Assembly (NCBI RefSeq): GCF_019703855.1
Contig: NZ_AP024086.1
Coordinates: forward strand, 2,190,501-2,254,500
DNA length: 64,000 bases
Source: Desulfomarina profundi
GTDB lineage: Bacteria; Desulfobacterota; Desulfobulbia; Desulfobulbales; Desulfocapsaceae
Direction of reading: 5' to 3'
Part shown: piece after piece, positions 38,391-47,926 of the stretch
How positions within the stretch are numbered: position 1 is the first letter of the stretch
How the letters are laid out: each line of letters begins with the position of its first letter
Notes under the pieces: model-generated
What the model saw: the letters and a program-made list of their open reading frames with translations, nothing else
Told to the model about the DNA's origin: nothing
Database searches by the model: none
Position numbers and translations under genes: made by a program

Positions 38391-39419
38391 ATGAAAAACC
38401 GATTACTGCTGTTTCCCGTTCTGTCACTGGTAATATTGTCCCTTTCCATGGTCACTGCAGCTGAAGCTGCCTATAAGAAAGAGTATAAAATGAGCGTGGT
38501 GGTCGGCCCCAAGCTTCCCTGGGGTGCCGGAGCCACGAAATTCACCGAACTTGTCCGGGAAAAAACTGGTGGACGGATCAATATAAAAGTCTACACGTCC
38601 TCCTCGCTCATGGCCGGTAAACAGACCAATGAATTCCTCATACATCGTCAGGGCGTGGCCGATTTCTGTTTCGCCTCCACCATCAACTGGTCAACCACCA
38701 TAAAACCGCTCAATCTCTTTAACCTGCCATTCTTTTTCCCTGATTATAAAGCTCTGGATGCTGTTACCCAGGGGGAAACAGGAAAGAAAATAGCCCTCCT
38801 TCTCAAGAAAAAAGGAGTGACTCTTCTCGCCTGGGGAGAAAACGGTTTCAGGGAAATAACCAACTCAAAACATGCCATTACAAAACCTGAAGACATGAAA
38901 GGACTCAAGATCAGGGTTGTAGGTACACCACTTTTCATTGATACCATGAAAGCCCTCGGAGCAAATCCGGTCAACATGAACTGGGGTGACGCCCAGGTGG
39001 CTTTCCAACAGGGAGTGGTTGACGGTCAGGAAAATCCGGTGGTGGGCGTGGAAATACCCGTTAAAATATGGCAGTTTCATAAATATGCGACCATCTGGCA
39101 CTATGTTATTGATCCACTGATGCTCACCGTCAACAATAAAGTCATGGAAAGTTTTTCTGCCGAAGACCAGAAAATCATACAGGAAGCAGCTCTGGAAGCA
39201 GCCGGCGAGCAGCTGACAACAGTTCGTAAGGGACTTATCGCACCTGATCTTTCCGCGTTGAAAATTCTTGAGAACAACGGTATGAAAGTCACAGTGCTTG
39301 ACCAGGCCATGCGCAACAGTTTTAAGTCAAAAACACTCGGTGTTTACCAGAAATGGGTACCGAAAATTGGGGAGGAACTGGTAAAGAGTGCTGAACAGGC
39401 CATTGCCGCCACAAGATAA
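38391..39419 (+). CDS. TRAP transporter substrate-binding protein (DctP family)
   Basis: A 342-residue periplasmic solute receptor. A clear signal peptide (about 1-26, cleavage after AEAA) precedes the mature domain. DctP-family motifs are GPKLPWGAGATKFTELVREKTGG, LMAGKQTNEFLIHRQGVADF, GLKIRVVGTPLFIDTMKALG and the hallmark QVAFQQGVVDGQENPVVGV with a conserved Arg (KIRVVG) for carboxylate binding. GGAGG precedes the ATG. It is the first gene of a complete TRAP operon. The ligand is likely an organic acid, but which one cannot be told. Confidence 0.93.
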   Translation: MKNRLLLFPVLSLVILSLSMVTAAEAAYKKEYKMSVVVGPKLPWGAGATKFTELVREKTGGRINIKVYTSSSLMAGKQTNEFLIHRQGVADFCFASTINWSTTIKPLNLFNLPFFFPDYKALDAVTQGETGKKIALLLKKKGVTLLAWGENGFREITNSKHAITKPEDMKGLKIRVVGTPLFIDTMKALGANPVNMNWGDAQVAFQQGVVDGQENPVVGVEIPVKIWQFHKYATIWHYVIDPLMLTVNNKVMESFSAEDQKIIQEAALEAAGEQLTTVRKGLIAPDLSALKILENNGMKVTVLDQAMRNSFKSKTLGVYQKWVPKIGEELVKSAEQAIAATR

Positions 39420-39428
39420 AAAACCTTG

Positions 39429-39899
39429 ATGGTATTTCGCTGGTTAGCCGACCACCTGGAAGAACTGCTCGGTGCGACACTCCTGACCCTGATGGCCATC
39501 CTGGCACTTGCCAATGTGGTCACCCGGTATATTTTTCATTTCCCGCTGGCCTTTACAGAAGAAATTGAGGTAAACGCCCTCGTCTGGCTCACGCTCTTCG
39601 GCACCTCGATGGCCTTCAGGAGACGTCATCACCTGAGAATGCTGTTCTTTCAGGACAGGTTGCCTGACAAGATGAAAACAGTGCTCAATCTTGGCATCAG
39701 CCTCCTGGGGGCTTCTCTCTTCATCACCCTTGGCTACCTGGGTTACCTGCAGATCCTGGAAGAGAAAATTCTGGAGATCACCTCGGAATCACTGGACTTG
39801 CCCCAGTGGATCTACACACTCTGTATTCCCATTGGTTGCGCACTCATTGTCTTTCGTATTCTCCAGGCGGCAGTCGTCGAACTGAAGGAGAAAAATTGA
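39429..39899 (+). CDS. TRAP transporter small permease (DctQ family)
   Basis: A 156-residue inner-membrane protein with four hydrophobic helices (about 13-33, 45-65, 85-107, 128-148), the standard DctQ layout. NVVTRYIFHFPLAFTEEIEVNALVWLTLFGTSMAFRRRHH, read in parts, includes the RY.F..PL.WTEE-like consensus and the A.R...H motif. The ATG is used; a TTG one codon upstream is in frame. It begins 10 bases after the binding-protein gene and ends one base before the large permease gene. Together with that protein it forms the sodium-driven membrane complex. Confidence 0.92.
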   Translation: MVFRWLADHLEELLGATLLTLMAILALANVVTRYIFHFPLAFTEEIEVNALVWLTLFGTSMAFRRRHHLRMLFFQDRLPDKMKTVLNLGISLLGASLFITLGYLGYLQILEEKILEITSESLDLPQWIYTLCIPIGCALIVFRILQAAVVELKEKN

Positions 39900-39900
39900 T

Positions 39901-41184
39901 ATGGGTGTTCTCCTTTTTCTCCTTTTTTTTATCCTCCTTCTTGCCGGCACACCCATTGCCATAGCATTTGGCATCCCCAGTTTTCTTCTTATCTGGTATG
40001 GAGACCTGGGGGTTCCGGTTATCGCTCCCAATTTCTTTGCCGGTATCGCTAAATTTCCCCTACTTGCCATCCCTCTTTTTGTGCTGGCCGGCTATATCCT
40101 TGAGCGTTGCGGCATATCCGGGCGCATTATTCATTTTGCCAATCTGCTGGTGGGAAGACGGCGGGGAGGTCTGGCCATCGTGGCCATAGGTGTCTGCGTT
40201 TTTTTCGGTGGTGTTTCAGGATCGGGTCCTGCCGACTCTGCCGCAATTGGAGCTATTCTCATTCCCGCCATGTATGCACAGGGATACAGCCGTGGCTACA
40301 GTGCCGCACTTATAGCAGCAGCAGGCTCAACCGCCATAATTGTCCCGCCATCCATTGCCCTTATAATCTATGGTGCCATTACATCCACTTCGGTTCCGGC
40401 ACTTTTTGCCGCAGGTGCTGTTCCCGGCTTTCTGGCCGGGATATCGCTGCTTCTCCCGGCCATTCTTATCGCCAGAAAAGAGGGTTATGGCTCCCCACGG
40501 GAGGGGGAACAGGATAAGACATCTCTTCTGACAGCCTTCCGGGAAGCTTTCTGGGGACTGCTGGCCCCGATAATCATCCTCGGCGGACTCTATGGAGGAA
40601 TTTTTACACCGACGGAAGCGGCTGTCGTTGCGGTTTTCTACAGCCTGCTCCTGGGGACTGTAATCTACAGGAGCCTCACATTAAAAACCATTTATACGAT
40701 TCTCGTTGACGCCAGTGAAACTTCAGCTGTCGTCATGCTGATTGTCGCCTTTGCCGGCCTTTTTTCCTGGGCTGGGTCGACCATCGGTATTCTCGACAGC
40801 CTCGCTGTAAATCTCATGGCTGTCTCCGATAACCAGTGGATCGTCCTGCTAGTCATCAACCTGCTTATATTCATCGGTGGGATGCTGATTGATGCCATCA
40901 GTATTTTCTATATTTTTCTCCCTATCTTCATGCCGATAATTCAGCACTTCGGCTGGGATCCTGTCTGGTTCGGAGTGGTAATGACATTGAATCTTGCCAT
41001 CGGCCAGTTCACCCCACCAGTAGCCGTCAATCTCTATGTGACCACCCAACTTGCCGATATTCGGCTGGAAGAAACATTCAGGGCTGTATGGCCGATGGTA
41101 CTGGCAATGGCAGCCGCACTTGTAGTTGTAGCACTGTTCCCTTCACTTTCCCTGGTTATTCCAGACTTCTTCGGCCTTATGTAA
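39901..41184 (+). CDS. TRAP transporter large permease (DctM family)
   Basis: A 427-residue membrane protein with about twelve transmembrane helices, the normal size for DctM. Family motifs are GTPIAIAFGIPSFLLIW, KFPLLAIPLFVLAGYILERCGI, FGGVSGSGPADSAAIGAILIPAM, GSTAIIVPPSIALIIYGA, GIFTPTEAAVVAVFYSLLLG and FTPPVAVNLYVT. It directly follows the small permease and ends the operon. It provides the translocation path with elevator-type scaffold helices. Confidence 0.95.
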   Translation: MGVLLFLLFFILLLAGTPIAIAFGIPSFLLIWYGDLGVPVIAPNFFAGIAKFPLLAIPLFVLAGYILERCGISGRIIHFANLLVGRRRGGLAIVAIGVCVFFGGVSGSGPADSAAIGAILIPAMYAQGYSRGYSAALIAAAGSTAIIVPPSIALIIYGAITSTSVPALFAAGAVPGFLAGISLLLPAILIARKEGYGSPREGEQDKTSLLTAFREAFWGLLAPIIILGGLYGGIFTPTEAAVVAVFYSLLLGTVIYRSLTLKTIYTILVDASETSAVVMLIVAFAGLFSWAGSTIGILDSLAVNLMAVSDNQWIVLLVINLLIFIGGMLIDAISIFYIFLPIFMPIIQHFGWDPVWFGVVMTLNLAIGQFTPPVAVNLYVTTQLADIRLEETFRAVWPMVLAMAAALVVVALFPSLSLVIPDFFGLM

Positions 41185-41290
41185 GTAATCAGCCGGTATT
41201 TCCCATGATTCACAAAATGTGAGGTCAATAAGACAATGGATATACTGTTAAAATACATAATATGGCTGGTTCGGTAAAAATTCAGTATCA

Positions 41291-42769
41291 TCACTGTTCC
41301 AAATTTTCTTCAATCACCAGATTTCCGAGTGTTTTCTGCCGTCTTTTTTTCTGTTCCATAAGCAACCGATATGCAGTGTAATATTTTGCTATATTACTGA
41401 CATACTGGACGGTTTCCCGACCTATTCTCCGGGCGGCCACCACCTCAACATTATTGAACCAGATATTTGGGTCAAAACCCATTTTTTCGGCATCCCTACG
41501 CATTTTCACTACTTTTGCAGGCCCTGCATTATACGACGCGAACGCAAACAACCCTTTGTTCAGTTCATCAATACCCGGTTCATTAAAATAGCGATCAACC
41601 ACAAACCTGAGATATTTGACTCCAGCATGAATATTTGGATCAATTTTATCTATCCCGGGAATATTCACGTTTTTATCTTTTGCTGTAGAGGGAAGGACCT
41701 GCATAACGCCGATGGCCCCCGCCTGGCTCCTTTTCGATTGATCTATTTTCGATTCCTGATATGCCAGGGCAACCAGCATCAACCAGTCAAATCTGTAAGT
41801 TTCGCCATACTTTTTGAACAGATCAATTGTCGATTCGAAACGTTTACGTTCCTCTCCCTGAAGATGGTTTTTTACATATTTCACACTTTTCAGATAACGT
41901 TTGAAAATTATATTGCCCAGCAACGTGCCTTTTTTACTGCTCTTCACAAAGGCATTAACCATTTTCTTCAATTCCGGATTGTTTTTTCGTATCGCCCAAC
42001 CTATTTTCCCTCCGGTACTGACCGCCACATTCTGGTGTACCATCAGTTTTGTAAATATCTGTTTCCAGAAAACAGCCTTATGACTGTCAACAATTATGAT
42101 GGGTAAAAGATCGACATTAACCATCTCAAGCAGATCTTCATCTTCCAGGTAATCAGAAACTTCACTGATTCTTACAAGTTCCCTTCCCTCTGTTTTAAAC
42201 TGCCGGTTCAGACGAAGCAGGCTCTGATAATAACTGCTTGACCTGCGAACATGGACTTCCCGACCACTGAGATCAGCAAGAGAATGAACCCCCGATACGG
42301 AAGGGGCAGTAACAACAATTTCGTTAATGTTTTTTCCAAATGGATCAGAAAAATCCACATGTTTCAAACGCTCCGGCGTAATTGTCAGATTTCCTGCCGC
42401 AATATCTCCACGCCCTCGCACAAGATCAGGAATCAGACGATCTCTTGCTGTCGGAATAATAAGAATATGTACTTTAAGATTTCTCGTTTTCAGGCGGTCA
42501 TTGACCAGCTTTTCAAAATGTTTCATCAGGTCATATGTGATGCCCCGCTGGGTTGCTCCATCTAAAAAATAAAACGTTTTATTGTACGGAACCAGAGCCC
42601 GGATCACCCTTCTTTCCACCATCTCGTTGAAATCATTGGTGGACAACTCTTTTAAACCATTCTTGATTCCTTCCGCAAATTTTTCAGCGCCCCTGGCATC
42701 TTTCATATTTCCTGCCAACGCTGACAACAGAATTGTAACCACAACAACTGATTTGAATACCATTTTCAT
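41291..42769 (-). CDS. MltF-like membrane-bound lytic transglycosylase
   Basis: A 492-residue periplasmic or outer-membrane enzyme that cleaves peptidoglycan between MurNAc and GlcNAc. A signal peptide (about 1-27) leads into a solute-binding-like domain (GITYDLMKHFEKLVNDRLK, LVRGRGDIAAGNLTITPERL, VDFSDPFGKNINEIVV). This is followed by an SLT domain: LVALAYQESKIDQ with the catalytic Glu, then GAIGVMQVLPSTAKD and GVKYLRFVVDRYF, and finally FASYNAGPAKV. The order matches MltF. Its signal looks like a plain signal peptide; a lipobox is not clear. It is monocistronic and divergent from the hemerythrin chemoreceptor. Confidence 0.9.
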   Translation of the reverse strand: MKMVFKSVVVVTILLSALAGNMKDARGAEKFAEGIKNGLKELSTNDFNEMVERRVIRALVPYNKTFYFLDGATQRGITYDLMKHFEKLVNDRLKTRNLKVHILIIPTARDRLIPDLVRGRGDIAAGNLTITPERLKHVDFSDPFGKNINEIVVTAPSVSGVHSLADLSGREVHVRRSSSYYQSLLRLNRQFKTEGRELVRISEVSDYLEDEDLLEMVNVDLLPIIIVDSHKAVFWKQIFTKLMVHQNVAVSTGGKIGWAIRKNNPELKKMVNAFVKSSKKGTLLGNIIFKRYLKSVKYVKNHLQGEERKRFESTIDLFKKYGETYRFDWLMLVALAYQESKIDQSKRSQAGAIGVMQVLPSTAKDKNVNIPGIDKIDPNIHAGVKYLRFVVDRYFNEPGIDELNKGLFAFASYNAGPAKVVKMRRDAEKMGFDPNIWFNNVEVVAARRIGRETVQYVSNIAKYYTAYRLLMEQKKRRQKTLGNLVIEENLEQ

Positions 42770-43044
42770 ATCCGTTTTTTCCTCCTGTTGGCCAGGTATG
42801 ATTTAAAGGTGACTTTAAAGAGATCCTTTTACACTATACATGTTTTTTTGAATTTTTGATTACTCATGAAACTCAGCCATATTCAAAATGTGCCAGCTTT
42901 ATCAGGCAAAATTTCGTACGTATTCAGAAAATAATCAAAAAAAATTTGAATCCTTCAGCCCGGAACGATAGACTTTAATAAACCTGACATTTTCATTCAG
43001 GTTCACAAACCAAATTACTATCCCATCGGACGGAGGAAACAGGT

Positions 43045-45183
43045 ATGCGCTGGCGTAATATGTCACTAATGGCAAAACTTGGTATCGGATTCGGAACAGT
43101 TCTCCTGTTAATGTCTGTAATCAGTATTTTCAGCTGGCGCGGCTTTGCGAACCTCGAAAACCAGGTCAACCGGACAGAATATTTCAACAGTTTAAGCCAG
43201 CTGATGCTCCAGAAGGAGGTAGACCACCTGAAATGGCAGGCCATGGTTGCAGATTTTCTGATACATCCAGAACAAACTACACTGAGTGTTGAAACAGATG
43301 ATCATAAGTGCAAACTCGGCAACTGGCTTTACGGTGAAGAAAGAAAAAAAGCGGAAAAGATAATACCTGAACTGGGCCAATTAATCACTCAGCTTGAAAC
43401 AGCGCATTCCACTCTACATGGTTCTGCACGCTCCATCAAGCAACTAGACCATTCCGGAAATGAAAAGAGTAACGACTATCAACAAAAAGTTTTAAAAATA
43501 TACAGTAACGAAACCCTTCCTGCCCTGGAAACAGTACAGACCATCATGGGAAAAATTCGTGAAAAAATCGAAAAACGGGCTTTTCAGGAAGACGAAACGT
43601 TAAAAAACAATTCAAAATTCAAGGCCAGACTTATCCCTATTCTCGCTGTTATTGCCATTATTATAGGATCTCTTTTTAATTTTTTTATTGGCAGAAACAT
43701 TTCATCCTTTCTCAAACAGGCTGTTTCCCTGGCATCGCACATGGCTGACGGGAACCTGACCGAGCGCCTCTCCATCAGGCAGACCGATGAGATCGGACAA
43801 CTGGCAAAAGCCCTGAATAATATGGCGGACAAAATCAGCGCCATGGTCCAGTCCATAACCAATGAAATGCATCATCTTGCTGCCTCTGCAAATGAAATGA
43901 GTATGATTTCCGATGGACTGGCGAGCAGTGCCAGTGAAACAGCAGAGCAGTCAAACAGTGTGGCTGCATCAACCGACCAGATGAGTTCCAATATGAACTC
44001 CGTGGCTGCAGCCAGTGAGGAGGCCGCAACAAATGTCAATATAGTTGCTACGGCAGCGGAAGAGGTGACCAGAACAGGTAAACAGATTGCAGAACGGACC
44101 GTTGAGGCGCGTAAGGTGACCTCCAATGCCGTCACCCTGGCAGCAAGCTCTACAGACAAAGTTGACCTGCTGGGCAATGCCGCACTTGAAATCAGTAAAG
44201 TCACTGAAGTCATTACAGAGATTTCCGAGCAGACCAATCTGCTGGCCCTCAATGCGACAATTGAGGCGGCAAGAGCGGGTGAGGCAGGTAAGGGCTTTGC
44301 TGTGGTGGCCAACGAGATCAAAGAGCTGGCCAGACAGACGGCTGACGCTACAGGAGAGATCAGAAATAAGATTGAATCAATCCAGAACTCCACAAATGAA
44401 ACCATTACTGAAATCAAGCAGATTTCCGAAGTTATCAATAAAGTAGAGAATATTGTAACCGATATCGATACAGCCGTTGATGAGCAAAGTGCCACTAACA
44501 GTGAAATCGCCGACAATATCATGCAGGCGGCCCAGGGAATTGCCGAAGTCAATGAAAACGTGGCCCAGGTGTCGGCCGCAGCTGACAATATTGCAAAAGA
44601 TATCGCAGGAGTCAGCAACGTTTCTGGAGAACTGGTTCAGACCAGTAACAGGGTAAAGCAGAGTGCCGGTGATCTTACGGGAATATCTCTGGAATTACAG
44701 AACCATGTGAGTCAATTCAAGATACCTGACCAGACTGAACAGAATGGGGCAACTCATGATTTGGCTGCCAACACACCTGACCTTATCCCCTGGAGCCAGA
44801 GCCTTTCCGTGGGGCTGAACTATATCGACAACCAGCATAAGGTATTAATTAAACTCATAAATGATCTGCACAGGGCGATGAAAACCGGTAAAAGCACATC
44901 CACTTCCGGTGCCATCCTCGACCAGCTCATCGAATATACAGAAACTCATTTCAGCAATGAGGAAAGACTTTTCAAAAAATTCAAGTACCCTGAATATGAA
45001 AATCATAAAAAAGTCCATGCCAGTCTTGTCAGCCAGGTAAAAGATCTCAAGGGCCAGTTTATGGCAGGAGACGGAACCCTTTCAGTGGAGTTGATGGAGT
45101 TTCTCCAGAGTTGGCTGAAGGACCACATCCTGAAAGTGGACAAGAGGTATGTACCTTTTCTCAGGGAAAACGGTATTACCTGA
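43045..45183 (+). CDS. Chemotaxis receptor with CZB-like sensor and C-terminal hemerythrin domain
   Basis: A 712-residue chemoreceptor. TM1 is at about 10-30. The periplasmic part carries a CZB-like pattern: [19 protein letters not shown], then [15 protein letters not shown] and a late AHSTLHGSA, with His and Cys zinc-ligand candidates. TM2 is at about 193-213, followed by HAMP. The signalling hairpin has [20 protein letters not shown] and [15 protein letters not shown]. The last 130 residues are a bacteriohemerythrin: [39 protein letters not shown] and [13 protein letters not shown] supply the His/Glu/Asp di-iron ligands. This matches the DcrH-type oxygen receptors of sulfate reducers. GGAGG precedes the ATG. 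Confidence 0.93.
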   Translation: MRWRNMSLMAKLGIGFGTVLLLMSVISIFSWRGFANLENQVNRTEYFNSLSQLMLQKEVDHLKWQAMVADFLIHPEQTTLSVETDDHKCKLGNWLYGEERKKAEKIIPELGQLITQLETAHSTLHGSARSIKQLDHSGNEKSNDYQQKVLKIYSNETLPALETVQTIMGKIREKIEKRAFQEDETLKNNSKFKARLIPILAVIAIIIGSLFNFFIGRNISSFLKQAVSLASHMADGNLTERLSIRQTDEIGQLAKALNNMADKISAMVQSITNEMHHLAASANEMSMISDGLASSASETAEQSNSVAASTDQMSSNMNSVAAASEEAATNVNIVATAAEEVTRTGKQIAERTVEARKVTSNAVTLAASSTDKVDLLGNAALEISKVTEVITEISEQTNLLALNATIEAARAGEAGKGFAVVANEIKELARQTADATGEIRNKIESIQNSTNETITEIKQISEVINKVENIVTDIDTAVDEQSATNSEIADNIMQAAQGIAEVNENVAQVSAAADNIAKDIAGVSNVSGELVQTSNRVKQSAGDLTGISLELQNHVSQFKIPDQTEQNGATHDLAANTPDLIPWSQSLSVGLNYIDNQHKVLIKLINDLHRAMKTGKSTSTSGAILDQLIEYTETHFSNEERLFKKFKYPEYENHKKVHASLVSQVKDLKGQFMAGDGTLSVELMEFLQSWLKDHILKVDKRYVPFLRENGIT

Positions 45184-45212
45184 GAAATCTTTCCAGGGTT
45201 GACCTGCGATCC

Positions 45213-45455
45213 TAACCCGCATTTCTCATGAACATTGTGTCAATTTTGAGAATAATTATGGAACATAAACAATGAGACAATTATCAGTGACCCAGAAAAA
45301 TTTACACAATGTTCACCAGAGGTCAGTCCAGGCGACGCCATCTTCTGCAGTATTTCGGCAGTAAATATAGATCACTATAATTCACTGCCAGGTAAGCGAA
45401 GACTCCGGGAACTTTGAACCTGACGCCGCCTGAACTCATGAGAAATCCGGGCTAA
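45213..45455. repeat. Palindromic repeat family C, copy 2 (miniature element)
   Basis: TAACCCGCATTTCTCATGA at the left end faces TCATGAGAAATCCGGGCTA at the right end, an inverted repeat of about 18 bases with two mismatches, enclosing about 205 bases. Inside, AACATTGTGT and ACACAATGTT form a nested dyad, and GGTAAGCGAAGAC recurs from copy 1. It fills the gap between the chemoreceptor and the small HTH gene. It looks like a non-autonomous mobile element; flanking direct repeats are not obvious. Confidence 0.65.
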
Positions 45456-45461
45456 AAAGTA

Positions 45462-45709
45462 TCATGCGGGAATAACCAGGGTCTTTCCTTCAAGGATTAT
45501 TTTACCGGCATCTTTTAATGCCTTCATTGCCCGTGTAATACTGACTCGATGCGAACCAGTGAGAAAACTTAAATCTTCATGGGTCAGGGGGAACTGGATA
45601 ACCAGTCCTTTTGACTCCCTGGCTCCATGTTCCTTAGCAACATTGCAGAGTACTCGTACAGGCGATCTTCAATATTTGTGACAGTCAGGTTCCCGGTAAT
45701 GCTTCTCAT
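45462..45709 (-). CDS. Crp/Fnr-type HTH-only protein (frameshift)
   Basis: Repaired, this is a protein of about 82 residues consisting of the tail of a dimer helix and a Crp/Fnr winged helix-turn-helix. It runs NIEDRLYE, LCNVAKEHGARESKGLVIQF, PLTHEDLSFLTGSHRVSITR, AMKALKDAGKII and LEGKTLVIPA. No cyclic-nucleotide-binding or iron-sulfur sensor domain can precede it, because the upstream DNA is the PLP-lyase gene. Its ATG overlaps that gene's TGA stop (ATGA), so the two are translationally coupled. One base is missing near 45654 (GAGTACTC); a one-base addition gives the full HTH. It may be a stand-alone DNA-binding regulator of its partner, or the surviving end of a decayed Crp gene. Confidence 0.65.
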
Positions 45710-46926
45710 GACAGAAGTATTTTTTGCACAGCCCGTTTCATCTGGCCGAGACGGGCTTCAAGGGGACCGGTATAACCAATTGCAACCCGTAAAAGCCCTG
45801 GAGACAAACCCATCCGGAGCTGCTCTTCCATATCGATTTCTGAAGAAGTGGAAGAACCCGAGCAGCTTATCAGAGTGTCAAAATAACCAAGAGAAACAGC
45901 TATCAGGCCAAATTGTTCCTCGTTCTGGAGAATTTCCATAAGCAACTCAGCTTTTTCACGGGAACCGCAGTCAATGGCAAGTATTCCACCGTAACCATAG
46001 GTATCATTTTTTATTTTTTCGGCTAATTTATGTTGAGGATGACTGGGGAGACCTGGATAAAAGACTTTGACCCCGATTTCCTGAAGCATCTCTGCCATGG
46101 CCATGGCCCTTCTGCTGTGCTCCCTCATGCGAAGAGGAAGATGTGGCATTCTCTGTATAATATCAAAAGCCACTCGAGGATCCATGGTGGGGCCCAGCAA
46201 CATGACACGCCCCGTGTGCAAATCCATCAGTTCCTGGATAAAACTCTTTTCCGCGCAGACAGCTCCTGCAATGAGATCACTGGCGCCATTTATATATTTT
46301 GTCAAAGAATAGACCACAACATCAGCTCCTAAATGACAAGGTGTAACAATCAATGGCGAGAAGGTATTATCCACTACCAACTTAATCCCTTTTTGTTTGG
46401 TCAAGGTTGAAAGAGCCGGGATATCGGCAAGTTTCAGGGTGGGATTACCAAAAGTTTCCGCGAAGATAATTCGAGTCTGTGGTGTAACTGCTTTCCTGAC
46501 AGCATCCATATCAGTGATATCCACAAACGTTGTTGAAATATTCATCTGGGGCAACAGGGATTTGAGCAATGCATGTGTTCCCCCGTAAACTGTCTCGCTG
46601 GATACGATATGATCACCTCCCTTGCAGATCTGGAGAATCGCGCAGGAAATTGCAGACATGCCACTGCCCGTACAGATGGCTGATTCAGTTCCCTCCATTG
46701 CGGCCAGATAGCGTGAGAGAACGTCTACAGTGGGATTAAAATGTCTACTGTAAAGAAAACAGCCGTCCTTTTCCGGGCCTTTAAGTCCCTCGAATATTTC
46801 CGGCATGGTGCCGGGATGCAATACAGTGAATGTAGCCGAGCGTGAAATGGAAGGTGCAACACCTCCATGCTCTCCAAATTCCCGCCGAGCCTGCAACATT
46901 GCCTCTTCAGGGTTGTATGTCGTCAT
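45706..46926 (-). CDS. Cys/Met metabolism PLP-dependent enzyme (methionine gamma-lyase-like)
   Basis: A 406-residue fold-type I PLP enzyme of the trans-sulfuration family, which includes cystathionine gamma-synthase, cystathionine lyases and methionine gamma-lyase. Visible motifs are GGVAPSISRSATF, YSRHFNPTVDVLSRYLAAMEG, the phosphate loop TGSGMSAISCAIL, VDNTFSPLI, and the PLP lysine in YSLTKYINGASDLIAG. The C-terminal LLRVAIGYTGPLEA replaces the usual R.S.G.E. tail. Which sulfur amino acid it uses is not certain. AAGGAGAGG precedes the ATG. The stop overlaps the start of a small Crp-like HTH gene. Confidence 0.88.
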   Translation of the reverse strand: MTTYNPEEAMLQARREFGEHGGVAPSISRSATFTVLHPGTMPEIFEGLKGPEKDGCFLYSRHFNPTVDVLSRYLAAMEGTESAICTGSGMSAISCAILQICKGGDHIVSSETVYGGTHALLKSLLPQMNISTTFVDITDMDAVRKAVTPQTRIIFAETFGNPTLKLADIPALSTLTKQKGIKLVVDNTFSPLIVTPCHLGADVVVYSLTKYINGASDLIAGAVCAEKSFIQELMDLHTGRVMLLGPTMDPRVAFDIIQRMPHLPLRMREHSRRAMAMAEMLQEIGVKVFYPGLPSHPQHKLAEKIKNDTYGYGGILAIDCGSREKAELLMEILQNEEQFGLIAVSLGYFDTLISCSGSSTSSEIDMEEQLRMGLSPGLLRVAIGYTGPLEARLGQMKRAVQKILLS

Positions 46927-47197
46927 GATACCTCTCCTTATTTATTGCGCATAACAAACTGAAATCACAAAAATTATATATGATGTTTTTCTGAGCAGTT
47001 CAGTACTGGAATTTTCATAACCTGTCTGAATTTGAGCATGATACTTTCATTTCAACACCAAGCAACCTATCTTCTTTCCTCCCCCCATTCAAGGAATTTA
47101 AACTGCTTCATAAAAAAGAAGACAATGACAAAATCACAGTACATCAGCGAGATGCAGTTTCTAACCATTCTTATAAGACCAGAATAATAATCACTTG
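46927..47197. other. Divergent intergenic region upstream of efflux operon
   Basis: AT-rich stretch between the lyase and TetR-family regulator genes; with the operator it forms a gap of about 330 bases. It should hold the promoters of both. No riboswitch fold for S-adenosylmethionine or related ligands was recognised ahead of the lyase gene. Confidence 0.4.
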
Positions 47198-47221
47198 ATT
47201 AAATCATTCGAATGATTTAAT
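47198..47221. promoter_or_regulatory. Perfect palindromic operator for the TetR-family regulator
   Basis: A 24-base perfect palindrome with half-site ATTAAATCATTC mirrored about its centre, located 36 bases upstream of the TetR-family start. Size, symmetry and position fit a TetR operator for autorepression and control of the efflux operon behind it. No second copy was seen elsewhere in the window. Confidence 0.78.
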
Positions 47222-47257
47222 TATTGCCATATATCACGATCCAAAAGGAAAACAAGT

Positions 47258-47923
47258 ATGAACCGGCAAAATCACAAAAAAGAAAAAAATGCAAGAGACC
47301 GGCTGCTTGAAGCAGCAATTGATGTTTTCGGCAGGGATGGTTTTGAAGCAGCCACCACGAGAAGCATAACCAGTAAAGCGGGCGTCAATATCGCTGCCAT
47401 CCCCTATTATTTTGACAGCAAAGAAGGATTGTACAAGGCCGTTGTGACCCATATTGTCGAAACAATTCAAACCCAGGTTGCTGATATGGTGCACACAGCT
47501 ACCGCCATGCAGTTTACCGGTGATTCAGGAAAACAGAAAGCCCTAACCACATTGCTGACCCTGATTGAAAAAATGATCATGTTTGCTGTGGGATCGGCGG
47601 AAAGCCGGCGATTTTCACGAATTATATTTCGGGAACAGATGTATCCGACCGCTTCCTATGACATTATTTACAAGGGATATATGGAACCCATCCTGGATAC
47701 CCTTGCCACCCTGATCACGGTTATCACCGAAAATCCCTCACGACGGACAGCTCAATTGAGGGCCATGGCCATCATCGGTCAAGTCCTCATCTTTCGGGTT
47801 GCCCGGGAAACCATAGTTCGCTCTCTGGATATGCAGGGATACGACTCTTCGGAAACTGAAGATATCTGCAGGATTATCCTTGAACATACCCGCAAAACGC
47901 TTACACACCTCACAGAGCAATAA
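47258..47923 (+). CDS. TetR/AcrR family regulator (CecR/YbiH type)
   Basis: A 221-residue repressor. The N-terminal HTH reads RLLEAAIDVFGRDGFEAATTR, SITSKAGVNIAAIPYYF, DSKEGLYKAVV. The C-terminal domain (MIMFAVGSAESRRFSRIIFREQMYPT and YMEPILDTLATLI) matches the CecR (DUF1956) type. In E. coli, cecR lies next to ybhGFSR and controls that exporter. The same order follows here (regulator, adaptor, ATPase, two permeases), with an outer-membrane gene inserted three bases downstream. A palindromic operator lies just upstream. The inducer may be an antibiotic or other toxic small molecule. Confidence 0.92.
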   Translation: MNRQNHKKEKNARDRLLEAAIDVFGRDGFEAATTRSITSKAGVNIAAIPYYFDSKEGLYKAVVTHIVETIQTQVADMVHTATAMQFTGDSGKQKALTTLLTLIEKMIMFAVGSAESRRFSRIIFREQMYPTASYDIIYKGYMEPILDTLATLITVITENPSRRTAQLRAMAIIGQVLIFRVARETIVRSLDMQGYDSSETEDICRIILEHTRKTLTHLTEQ

Positions 47924-47926
47924 AAA

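Noticed and set aside
43872-44618. A 248-codon open frame antisense to the hemerythrin chemoreceptor
   Set aside because: Low-complexity Ser/Ala/Leu sequence produced by the coiled-coil signalling domain on the opposite strand.
46927-47197. SAM riboswitch ahead of the trans-sulfuration enzyme
   Set aside because: No paired helices or conserved core of known SAM riboswitch classes could be recognised in the leader.
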